Counted from the first letter of the stretch, positions 1 to 6,584 are shown. The stretch is DNA of 9,699 nucleotides from an uncultured Eubacterium sp. (GCA_910580075.1 CAJTVR010000133.1:1-9699), one strand, 5' to 3'. Notes: a model not told the origin generated them from the letters alone. Numbers and translations are program-made.

Positions 1-67
1 TTAGATTTTTCTTAAGTTTATGATGTTCAGTTGAACTGGTGGTTGGTGACTTAAAATAATTTACAAG

Positions 68-105
68 AAAAGGCTGTAAGATCATTTAGGTTTTACAGTC
101 TTTTT
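68..105 (+). terminator. Rho-independent terminator of an upstream gene
   Basis: The sequence AAAAGGCTGTAA (68-79) can pair with TTACAGTC plus the following T-run (93-105), giving an approximately 12-bp stem with one G-T wobble and a loop of about 13 nt, directly followed by TTTTT. This is a classical intrinsic terminator. No coding region is visible in the preceding 67 bases, so it most likely ends a gene lying left of the window and insulates the operon that follows. Confidence 0.75.
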
Positions 106-134
106 GCATGCAGCAGGTGCGAAGTATAGTATTC

Positions 135-200
135 ATATATTTTATAACTATATAAGCTAAATTTATAATATTATAAAATATATAAATTTGATTATATAAT
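135..200 (+). promoter_or_regulatory. AT-rich promoter/operator region of the dehydratase operon
   Basis: The stretch between the terminator and the first gene is extremely AT-rich. It holds a perfect 13-bp inverted repeat, ATATATTTTATAA (135-147) against TTATAAAATATAT (171-183), with a nested 9-bp pair AAATTTATA (159-167) / TATAAATTT (181-189). A consensus -10 hexamer TATAAT sits at 195-200, about 66 bases before the first start codon. No convincing -35 is present at the right distance (172-177 reads TATAAA), which suits a promoter that needs an activator binding the dyad. The inverted repeats are seen directly; the operator role is inference, because dyads arise easily in such AT-rich DNA. 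Confidence 0.4.
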
Positions 201-265
201 GAGAGTATGATATTGTAAAAATGCAAAGAAAAGTAACGGAAAACAACCAGATAAGGAGGGAAAAA

Positions 266-565
266 ATGAAAGTAAATGCGTTGCTTATGGATGAAAAAGA
301 CAATGTAGTAACTTGTGTGGAAGAAGTGGCGGCCGGCCATGAGATTGTCTATGACAAGGGCGGTAAAATCTGTACACTGACAGCAGAGGAAACCATTCCA
401 TACTGCCATAAAGCTGCACTGGATATGCTGAAAGCCGGAGAGAAAGTAATGAAATATGGCGAGCAGATCGGCGAGACATTGAAAACAGTGAAAAAGGGCT
501 GCTTGGTAGACCATAACAATATTTACAGTGTGCCGCGTGACTATGAAAGCGAATACGTGAAATAA
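266..565 (+). CDS. UxaA-family dehydratase small subunit (SAF domain)
   Basis: This is a 99-residue protein made almost entirely of one SAF-type domain, the N-terminal domain of altronate/galactarate dehydratases, here encoded as a separate subunit. The characteristic core is present: IPYCHKAAL (matching the family's IPxGHKxA), then a KAGEKVMKYGEQIG stretch, then VDHNN (matching the H-x-H-N end of the domain). In the family this domain helps position the hydroxy-acid substrate beside the large subunit. The ATG at 266 is chosen because AAGGAGGG lies just upstream (253-260); an in-frame extension to 221 has no such site. The stop codon overlaps a possible ATG at 565, and the large-subunit gene follows immediately. 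The same small/large architecture occurs in (2R)-sulfolactate sulfo-lyase (SuyA/SuyB), so the reaction cannot be assigned beyond the family. Confidence 0.88.
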   Translation: MKVNALLMDEKDNVVTCVEEVAAGHEIVYDKGGKICTLTAEETIPYCHKAALDMLKAGEKVMKYGEQIGETLKTVKKGCLVDHNNIYSVPRDYESEYVK

Positions 566-582
566 TGGAAAGGAGAAAGATG

Positions 583-1743
583 ATGCAGTTTTGGGGATAT
601 AAAAGAAAAGAAGGACGTGCGGGAATACGGAATCATGTGTTGATCCTCCCGACTTGCGCATGTGGAAGTGAGAGCTGCCGGATTGTTGCCAGCCAGGTAC
701 GGGGGACTGTGAATATCGTATTCAATACAGGCTGTTCGGATGTTGCGGCAAATACGGAAATGTCCCAGAAAGTCCTTACCGGTTTTGCATGCAATCCAAA
801 TGTATATGGGGTAGTCATTATTGGATTGGGGTGTGAAACAGTGCCGCACGCAGCGCTTCGGGAAAAAATCCAAAAAATGACCAGCAAACCGGTCATTTCT
901 TTTGGTATTCAGGAAGAAGGGGGAACTTTAAAGACAATCGAAAAAGCGGTTCGTGCCGCAAGGGAAATGGCTGCGGAAGCGGGGATGCAGTGCAGGGAGC
1001 TGTGTGATATTGCTGAATTATTGCTGGGGATTGAGTGCGGCGGTTCGGATGCAACGTCTGGCATCGCAAGCAATCCTGCGGTCGGCGAGTTAAGCGATTT
1101 GCTGGTTGACATGGGCGCGTCTACGATGATGAGTGAATCCATTGAGTGGATCGGAGGTGAACATGTACTGGCAAAACGTGCAGTAAGCAAAGAGGTCCAT
1201 AACCAGATTATCCAGATTTGCGAGGATTATGAAGCACATTTAAAAGCAGCGGGGCAGGACTGCCGTGCCGGGCAGCCTACACCGGGAAATAGGGCAGGAG
1301 GTTTATCCACGCTGGGCGAAAAGAGCCTTGGCTGTATACGCAAAGGCGGAACGCGTCCAATTGTAGAAGTGCTGCAGCAGGCGCAGCGTCCAACAAAAAC
1401 GGGCGCCATTGTGATGGATACGGCTGGTTATGATATTTCCTCTGTAACTTCTATGGTTGCAGGAGGGTGCAATGCGGTGATATTTACGACCGGACGGGGG
1501 ACTTGCACAGGCAACGCGATTGTCCCGGTATTAAAAGTTACGGCGAATAAACATACTTATCAATGGATGGAAGATAATATGGATATTGATTTAAGTGCCG
1601 CCATTGATGGAACGAAAACGATCAGGGAATTAGGGAAAGAAATGTTAAAGGATATTGAAGATATCTGTAATGGCAAATTAACAAAAGCAGAGGCTTACGG
1701 ATTTTCGGATATTGCCGTGGATCATGTCTGCAGATTCGTATAG
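583..1743 (+). CDS. UxaA/GarD-family dehydratase large subunit (altronate dehydratase-like)
   Basis: This is a 386-residue catalytic subunit of the D-galactarate dehydratase/altronate hydrolase superfamily, cytoplasmic, with no signal peptide. Family landmarks in order are GRAGIRN (residues 11-17), GCSD (50-53), GLGCE (81-85), ECGGSDATSG (151-160) followed by IASNPAVG, and the C-terminal MDTAGYD (278-284) with GRGTCTGN (304-311). Known members eliminate water from sugar acids to give 2-keto-3-deoxy acids using a metal ion; the related SuyB releases sulfite from sulfolactate. It lacks the fused SAF domain of the roughly 495-residue E. coli UxaA, which is supplied by the preceding gene. Candidate starts are 565, 580 and 583. 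The one at 583 is preferred because AGGAG at 571-575 is then 7 nt away, and because relatives begin close to the GRxGxRN motif. The exact substrate is unknown. Confidence 0.88.
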   Translation: MQFWGYKRKEGRAGIRNHVLILPTCACGSESCRIVASQVRGTVNIVFNTGCSDVAANTEMSQKVLTGFACNPNVYGVVIIGLGCETVPHAALREKIQKMTSKPVISFGIQEEGGTLKTIEKAVRAAREMAAEAGMQCRELCDIAELLLGIECGGSDATSGIASNPAVGELSDLLVDMGASTMMSESIEWIGGEHVLAKRAVSKEVHNQIIQICEDYEAHLKAAGQDCRAGQPTPGNRAGGLSTLGEKSLGCIRKGGTRPIVEVLQQAQRPTKTGAIVMDTAGYDISSVTSMVAGGCNAVIFTTGRGTCTGNAIVPVLKVTANKHTYQWMEDNMDIDLSAAIDGTKTIRELGKEMLKDIEDICNGKLTKAEAYGFSDIAVDHVCRFV

Positions 1744-1775
1744 GACTTGCTTACAGCAGGAAAAAGGAGAAGACT

Positions 1776-3062
1776 ATGAACCATTTAACAATTTGCTTAA
1801 TTATCTGCCTGCTTACGGCAGTCAGTTATGTAATCGGCAAAGTGCCAATGGGGGTTACAGCCCTTCTAAGTATGCTGGCATTTGTGATAACCGGATGCCT
1901 GGATGCTGGTACGGCAGCCGCTTACTTTGGAAACGGAAACGGTATTATGCTGGTGTCCATGCTTGTAGTTGCTGCGGGATTTAACCGCACGCAGTTTGTT
2001 AAAAAATGTTCTACCAGCGTGAATAAGATTGCAAAAGGTTCCCTGCCAGGAATGATGTTTGGGTATATGGTTGTTACAGTAATTCTTGCGCAGTTTATCC
2101 AGAGTTCACTGGTAGTGTTTGGCATTATGGCTCCTATGCTGGCAGCTAGCTGCGAGGATTTGGACATCAGCCCGTCAAAGGTTATGTTCCCTCTGTCGAT
2201 GGCCAGCATCGCAACCATTTCCGTAATGCCGCTGGGAAGCGGGGCGACACAGTTTGCAGAACTGAATGGCTATCTGGAGGCAAATGCATATACGGAATAT
2301 GTGGTTGGCCTGACAGACCCGATGAAGGCCAGGCTTCCAATGCTGATCTTTGTAGTTATTTATTGTGTATTGCTGGCTCCCAAATTTGCTCCGGATAAGC
2401 CGGTTGTTGAAATCGCAGCTATGCAGGCAAGAAAAGAGGAAAAAGAAGCATTGCCTCCGTTCAAAGAAAAATGCGGATATATTATTTTCATCCTCGTAAC
2501 AGTGGCATTGATTTTGCAGAACAAATTAGGTCTTGAAACATGGGTAATCTGTCTGACGGGAGCAGTTTTAATGGTATTTACTGGTGTATTATCTGAAAAG
2601 GAAGCAATTGCAAGTATCAACTGGCCAATGGCATTTCTGTTTGTTGGTTCGCTTGCAATGGGCGGCGCGCTGACGCAGACCGGGGCTGGAGAAGCCGTAG
2701 GAGGCATTCTGGCTGACATGGCGGATAAGATTAACAATCCATACATTATTGGCCTGGTATTCTTTATTGTACCGTTCTTATTGACGCAGATTATGATGAA
2801 CCGGACGGTTATGCTGATTTTCATTCCAATTGCAATTCTGGCATGTAAATCCATGAATGCAAATCCGATTGGCATTATTATTCTGGTACAGGCTGCATGT
2901 TTAAGTTCCTTTATGACGCCTATGGCTACGCCGGCAGTGCCGATGTGTATGGCTACAGGCGGTTATGATCTGAAATCGCTGATCAAACAGTCGCTTTTGC
3001 CGGCAGCTCTGCTCTGCGTTGTGTCAGTAGTATGGATTATGACCGTATTTCCGATGTTTTAA
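1776..3062 (+). CDS. SLC13/ArsB-NhaD-superfamily anion permease
   Basis: This is a 428-residue polytopic inner-membrane protein, hydrophobic over nearly its whole length apart from a charged cytoplasmic loop rich in K and E (about residues 210-228). The two pseudo-symmetric halves typical of SLC13/DASS-type carriers are recognisable. The first half ends in PLGSGATQFAELNG (residues 152-165) and the second contains MTPMATPAVPM (380-390) followed by a GGYDLKSL element. These occupy the places of the paired TPxGT-P-N substrate/ion-binding loops, although the usual SNT signature is not evident. Family members import di- and tricarboxylates, sulfate or sulfonates, usually with sodium. AAGGAGA at 1764-1770 precedes the ATG by 5 nt, and only 32 bases separate it from the dehydratase gene. 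By position it most likely imports the substrate of this operon, or its ester; specificity cannot be read. Confidence 0.8.
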   Translation: MNHLTICLIICLLTAVSYVIGKVPMGVTALLSMLAFVITGCLDAGTAAAYFGNGNGIMLVSMLVVAAGFNRTQFVKKCSTSVNKIAKGSLPGMMFGYMVVTVILAQFIQSSLVVFGIMAPMLAASCEDLDISPSKVMFPLSMASIATISVMPLGSGATQFAELNGYLEANAYTEYVVGLTDPMKARLPMLIFVVIYCVLLAPKFAPDKPVVEIAAMQARKEEKEALPPFKEKCGYIIFILVTVALILQNKLGLETWVICLTGAVLMVFTGVLSEKEAIASINWPMAFLFVGSLAMGGALTQTGAGEAVGGILADMADKINNPYIIGLVFFIVPFLLTQIMMNRTVMLIFIPIAILACKSMNANPIGIIILVQAACLSSFMTPMATPAVPMCMATGGYDLKSLIKQSLLPAALLCVVSVVWIMTVFPMF

Positions 3063-3084
3063 ATTTATTTTAGGAGGTAACGAT

Positions 3085-4827
3085 ATGCTTGAAGTAAAAA
3101 AATTCCCAGTACATATGGCAGATATCCCGGTTGACAAGTCAGATATGAAAAAGTGCCTGCTGACAGGGCTTTTTGAAGAATCGGCAGATGTGAATGGCGT
3201 TAGCCGTCAGTTTTATACTTATCTGGCGCCAGGGCTTCATTATAACCAGAGATGTATCGTTCTGGCACCGCCTTCTGACATGGGGGATATATCAGAATAT
3301 CTGGAAGGCAGTTTTTGGCTGCAGTTTGCCGAGCAGCAGCAGATATTTTTGTGCATCCTTAAGCCGCAGGAAAATAAATGGGATATAAGCGGGGAAGATG
3401 CAGACTATATGAATAAAGTATATGTCAAAATACAGGCAAGGGACTTTTATGTGACTATGCAGGACAACATTTATGCAGTCGGGATTGGCGATGGGGCGAC
3501 GATTGCGCAGCAGGCGGTTATGAAGATGACAAGTGAATGGTCCGGACTTGCAACTGTGGGGAATCTGGATGCCGCAGCTATGCTGAATGCCGAAGTGACA
3601 CAAAAAAGCGAAGATGCTGGAAAAGTAGAGCTGTCATTGAATGCTTCCAAATGCCAGATCCCTGTATGGATGGTATGGCAGGATCAAAAAGAAGTGCATG
3701 GACAGATCCGTGATTACTGGAAGAAGCAAAATGATGTTTCAGATGAAAAATATTCCTGCGGCCTGGCGGATGAAATCTACTTTCCGTGCAATGTATGTAA
3801 AAAAAGTACATTAAATGAAGAAAAGGTTTCCCAGATAAGGATCACAAACCATTGGGATGGCCGTGTTTCACTGGAGCTGATAGAGGAAATATGGCAATAC
3901 ATCCGCCAGAACTGCCGGCACAGGAGTTTTGGAAGCAAAGCGATCCGTAAATATAAAGATCCGGTGGAATATGGTGCAAGCCTGCATAAAATCCAGCTTG
4001 GCGGATATACCAGGATATGGTATGAATATGTGCCGGAACATGTAAAGGAGAAAGGTACAAAAGTTCCGCTTGTAGTTACGATGCATGGCAGGGGCGGTAC
4101 TGCAGAAACGTTTTTTGACATATCAGGGATGTCCCTTGTGGCAGAAGAACGGGATTTTATTACTGTATTTCCAGAGGCTGGAATTTACCAGCAGAAACCT
4201 GACGGACTGAGAAATGTCCTTTTGTGGAATGGAAGTTATAACGGAGAGCCAATTGATGATGTAACATTTATCCGTACCCTGGTCGAAGATGTGAAGTCTA
4301 GGTATCCGATCGATATGGAACGGATCTATGCCTGTGGCCAGTCAAGCGGCGGTATGATGACGTCTGCGCTTGCGTTTTCAGCGCCTGAATTATTTGCTGC
4401 AGTTTCCCCGTGGTCTGCAATCAGAGACCCGGAGCATGATATTCCTGTCCCGGAAAAAATCGAACCGGCTGTTCCATACCTGTTTCTGTTAGGTGAGGAT
4501 GACTGGCTGTGTGTAGATAAAAAAAATGGGCAGATGGAATACCAGGTGACAGAAAGCATTGCGGAGTTTCTGCGGAATCTGATCAAAATTTACAGGCTGG
4601 AAGAAAAGCCTCTGACATACCAGTGTGGAGAAATCAGCTATTATGTTTACCGGAATGAGAAGAAAACGCCAATGCTGGTAGTTGGGACAGTGAGGGAAAT
4701 GTCCCATGCAAATTATCCACGTGAAAGCTGGATTGCGTATGACCAGTTTTTCTCAAAGTTTATAAAAAAACAGGACGGGACGCTGCTGTATATGGGTGAA
4801 GATGCAATTCATACTGACAAACGCTAA
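3085..4827 (+). CDS. Cytoplasmic esterase, PHB depolymerase-like, with a degenerate N-terminal hydrolase-like domain
   Basis: This is a 580-residue protein with no signal peptide. The C-terminal part (about 300-575) is an alpha/beta-hydrolase resembling the PHB depolymerase/feruloyl esterase group (COG3509-like). It has an HGRGG oxyanion-hole motif (334-338), a nucleophile elbow GQSSG (418-422, Ser420), an acidic residue in LLGEDDW (Asp472 or Asp473) and a late histidine in MSHANY (His541), together a plausible catalytic triad. The N-terminal part (about 40-220) appears to repeat the same order: a CIVLAPP strand, then IYAVGIGDGA (129-138), which parallels IYACGQSSGG but has Gly135 where the serine should be, then an IPVWMVW strand. 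It is therefore probably an inactive copy. AGGAGGT at 3072-3078 precedes the ATG and the gene follows the permease by 22 bases. Intracellular cleavage of an imported ester is inferred from context. Confidence 0.8.
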   Translation: MLEVKKFPVHMADIPVDKSDMKKCLLTGLFEESADVNGVSRQFYTYLAPGLHYNQRCIVLAPPSDMGDISEYLEGSFWLQFAEQQQIFLCILKPQENKWDISGEDADYMNKVYVKIQARDFYVTMQDNIYAVGIGDGATIAQQAVMKMTSEWSGLATVGNLDAAAMLNAEVTQKSEDAGKVELSLNASKCQIPVWMVWQDQKEVHGQIRDYWKKQNDVSDEKYSCGLADEIYFPCNVCKKSTLNEEKVSQIRITNHWDGRVSLELIEEIWQYIRQNCRHRSFGSKAIRKYKDPVEYGASLHKIQLGGYTRIWYEYVPEHVKEKGTKVPLVVTMHGRGGTAETFFDISGMSLVAEERDFITVFPEAGIYQQKPDGLRNVLLWNGSYNGEPIDDVTFIRTLVEDVKSRYPIDMERIYACGQSSGGMMTSALAFSAPELFAAVSPWSAIRDPEHDIPVPEKIEPAVPYLFLLGEDDWLCVDKKNGQMEYQVTESIAEFLRNLIKIYRLEEKPLTYQCGEISYYVYRNEKKTPMLVVGTVREMSHANYPRESWIAYDQFFSKFIKKQDGTLLYMGEDAIHTDKR

Positions 4828-5097
4828 AGCCTGCCAAATAACGCCGGCCCACGAGTGTTGTTATCCTAAACGGTATGGTGCAGTTTGCCGCTCGTGAGTA
4901 TAATGCGGGGTTCATTATGAAAAGACAATTCCGGAACAGCGTTAAAATCCAGGGGTTGTCTTTTTGTAAAAAGAGAATGGCATAGGAATGGTGCATCGCA
5001 TCAAGAAGCAGGACTTTTTAGGAGAAGGGTTGTTTTTCAATGGCTGAATGCCTAAAGGGGATGGCAATAGAAGCATATAGAAAAAGAAGATTTGCAG
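4828..5097. other. Intergenic region without a convincing gene
   Basis: About 270 bases separate the esterase from the next reading frame. CACGAG (4850-4855) and CTCGTG (4891-4896) can form a weak hairpin. A candidate terminator follows at 4921-4966. A 25-codon frame starting at the ATG at 5040 (beginning MAECLKGMAIEAYRKRR and ending at 5117) has AGGAGAAGG about 9 nt upstream, but it resembles nothing I know and overlaps the next gene. It could be a leader peptide, a gene remnant or chance. No RNA gene was recognised. Confidence 0.5.
4921..4966 (+). terminator. Possible terminator of the dehydratase-esterase operon
   Basis: AAAAGACAA (4921-4929) is a perfect complement of TTGTCTTTT (4957-4965), with a short T-run at the 3' side of the stem. 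The 27-nt loop is long and the stem is AT-rich with only two G-C pairs, so this is a weak intrinsic terminator. It is the best candidate between the operon and the decayed region. Confidence 0.4.
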
Positions 5098-5505
5098 ATG
5101 AAAAATATGATGTTTAAAAGTCATTTTGGAGAAACAGTAACAGTTGTGCTGGCAATTTTAATGGGGTTCATCATGGCTTTTGCAGCTGTTATTGCAGACC
5201 ATCTGGCAGTTAATTTTTCAAATTTATTTAAAATATGGGCAATGATCACGCTGGTTATATTACTGGCAAGTATCCTAATGCCATATAAGGACTGGTCAGC
5301 GAGATTAACAGGGACAGTTGTACATAATAAGGAGAGCATTTTATATAAAATTGTAGACAATATCCTTCCTTCCCTGATTTTAAATACTTGCAATACTGTG
5401 GTTGTTTCAGGCGCAAACATTCTGTATAATGAGGCAGTCCAGGCAGAGGTACAGATGCGGCCATTTCTTCTTCAGTATTTTCTCCCTGCAGATGAAAATC
5501 AGTAA
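5098..5505 (+). pseudogene. Membrane protein of unknown function, probably C-terminally truncated
   Basis: The frame encodes 135 residues. After a short polar N-terminus there are at least two strongly hydrophobic segments (about residues 13-36, VTVVLAILMGFIMAFAAV, and about 46-62, IWAMITLVILLASILM), then a polar loop with PYKDW, then a weaker hydrophobic stretch around LPSLILNTCNTVVVSGANI (about 91-109). I do not recognise a named family. The last 20 or so residues (from about 5455) change character to a non-hydrophobic, cysteine-free tail leading straight into decayed sequence, which suggests a deletion has replaced the original C-terminus. The ATG at 5098 is preferred over the TTG at 5092, but the ribosome site is weak (AGAAGA). 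It could instead be an intact small protein. The 12-mer TGCAGATGAAAA occurs at 5093-5104 and again at 5487-5498, bracketing the frame. Confidence 0.5.
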
Positions 5506-5565
5506 ATAGTCCGGATTTAATCCATCCGCTGACCGGTTCCATTGCTGCATTGTCTGCAGGCGTTG

Positions 5566-5970
5566 CGGCACGTGACGAAACGCTATCCTTCTCCTGCACC
5601 CATTCAGCAGGACATTATCAATGCATACTTTATAATGGAAGAAACTGAGCTGATGAAAAGTTTTCGGCTAAAAAGACCGGTAACAGAGGAATTTTCCAGA
5701 AAGCTGAAATGGGCTGATTCTGAAATCGGAGCGAAACCTGCCAGAAATCTGGAGAGATGTCTTACAGCAGTTCCGCTTGTGGCACATGAAGCATCTTCGA
5801 CAGCTTATTTAAATGATGCTGACAGCCACGGTGTGTTTACACAGCAGTTTTTTGTATTTGGCAGAAAAGGAGATGTGTTTTTAGGCATTTCTACGTCTGA
5901 AAACAGTAAAAATATAATCAATGCCGCTGTCACAGCAAAGGCATCAGATATAAAAGTAATCGCCCTGAAT
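5566..5970 (+). pseudogene. SIS-domain sugar-phosphate isomerase-like protein, decayed
   Basis: The frame reads as a phosphoheptose isomerase-like (GmhA-type) SIS protein with large pieces missing. Family-like stretches are KRYPSPAPIQQDIINAYFI, then ELMKSF, then SSTAYLNDADSHGVFTQQ, then RKGDVFLGISTS and NAAVTAKASDIKVIAL. Between IMEET and ELMKSF (junction near 5646-5650) about 24 residues carrying the GNGGSAADS-type phosphosugar loop are absent, in frame. The conserved ISTSGNS loop reads ISTSENS (Glu codon 5899-5901), so a second ligand-binding site is damaged. No credible start codon or ribosome site exists: the open frame begins at a TTG in unrelated sequence. Family similarity ends after IKVIAL, where a terminator hairpin has been joined on. 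Members of the family isomerise sedoheptulose 7-phosphate or bind phosphosugars; this copy should be inactive. Confidence 0.72.
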
Positions 5971-5975
5971 TTCAC

Positions 5976-6016
5976 AACAGCTGCCGGATTTTTTCAAGAT
6001 CTGGCAGCTGTTTTTT
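5976..6016 (+). terminator. Strong rho-independent terminator
   Basis: AACAGCTGCC (5976-5985) and GGCAGCTGTT (6003-6012) form a perfect 10-bp stem with a 17-nt loop, and the 3' arm runs into TTTTTT. It lies inside the open frame of the SIS pseudogene, just after family similarity ends. It was therefore probably the terminator of an older gene or operon, brought next to the SIS remnant by deletion. It isolates the MarR promoter from upstream transcription. Confidence 0.85.
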
Positions 6017-6082
6017 GTATAAAAAGAAGATACATGCATGACCAGCGGATTTTTGTAAAATACGGCTGATCTTAAAAAATAA

Positions 6083-6111
6083 TTGCGTGCGCACACAAAT
6101 TGTGATATTAT
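6083..6111 (+). promoter_or_regulatory. Promoter of the marR-MATE operon with an embedded palindrome
   Basis: A -35 hexamer TTGCGT (6083-6088) and a -10 hexamer TATTAT (6106-6111) are separated by exactly 17 bases. The spacer contains CACAAATTGTG (6094-6104), two 5-bp arms CACAA/TTGTG around a single base. MarR proteins commonly repress their own operons by binding palindromes over the promoter, so this is a good candidate operator. The hexamers and dyad are visible directly; the binding is inferred. Confidence 0.6.
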
Positions 6112-6134
6112 GCTTTCCATGGGAGGAAAAATCT

Positions 6135-6584
6135 ATGAAAATACTAAAATGGCTTTCGGTCGCAGACCGTTTTTACAAAATTTATCTGGACAGGCAGCTT
6201 GCACCTTATGGAATCAACAGCAGCCAGCATATGTTTCTAATAAAAATATGTGATTCTCCAGGCATTTTGCAGGATTCACTAATGGATATGTTTTATGTTC
6301 ATCCAAGCAATATCGTGCGGACAATCGCAGCGTTGGAAAAGCAGGGGATGATTACCCGCTCCACGAATCATGAGGACAAGCGGACATGGAAGCTGTACCC
6401 TGCTGACCGTGCACTGGCTGTAATAGAAGAAATACGGGCAGTATGTAAAAAAACAGAGGATCTTTTGCTGCAGGGAATCAGTGAAACAGACAAAGATCTT
6501 TTTTTGGAACTGCTGATGAAAGCTGGTAAAAATGTGACAGCTGAGCTTCATATTGAAAGACGGGAGGATGAGTTTTGTGACTGA
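6135..6584 (+). CDS. MarR-family transcriptional regulator
   Basis: This is a 149-residue winged-helix DNA-binding protein. The N-terminal helix is a dimerisation segment (about 1-25). The helix-turn-helix covers about 40-70, with the likely recognition helix HPSNIVRTIAALEKQG (56-71), followed by the wing containing the family's D-x-R signature as DKR (81-83). A C-terminal helical region (about 95-140) completes the dimer interface. GGGAGG at 6121-6126 lies 8 nt before the ATG at 6135, which excludes the longer frame opening at 6087. The downstream MATE efflux gene overlaps its 3' end, the common arrangement of a ligand-responsive repressor controlling a drug exporter. Autoregulation through the palindrome at 6094-6104 is likely but inferred. 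The reading frame looks intact even though its partner gene is broken. Confidence 0.85.
   Translation: MKILKWLSVADRFYKIYLDRQLAPYGINSSQHMFLIKICDSPGILQDSLMDMFYVHPSNIVRTIAALEKQGMITRSTNHEDKRTWKLYPADRALAVIEEIRAVCKKTEDLLLQGISETDKDLFLELLMKAGKNVTAELHIERREDEFCD

Noticed and set aside
86..661. Minus-strand frame of 191 codons over the promoter and the first two genes
   Set aside because: It is rich in F, Y, H and I, the usual product of reading AT-rich coding sequence backwards. It has no family resemblance and lies antisense to the well-supported SAF subunit.
1712..1984. Plus-strand frame of 90 codons bridging the dehydratase and permease genes
   Set aside because: It overlaps the end of the large subunit and the start of the permease in another frame. 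The permease has its own strong ribosome site at 1764-1770.
2360..2875. Minus-strand frame of 171 codons inside the permease gene
   Set aside because: It is a shadow of the permease coding sequence, with no ribosome site and no recognisable motif.
6040..6071. Hairpin GACCAGC / GCTGATC after the strong terminator
   Set aside because: The stem contains mismatches and no T-run follows. It is not convincing as a terminator or an operator.
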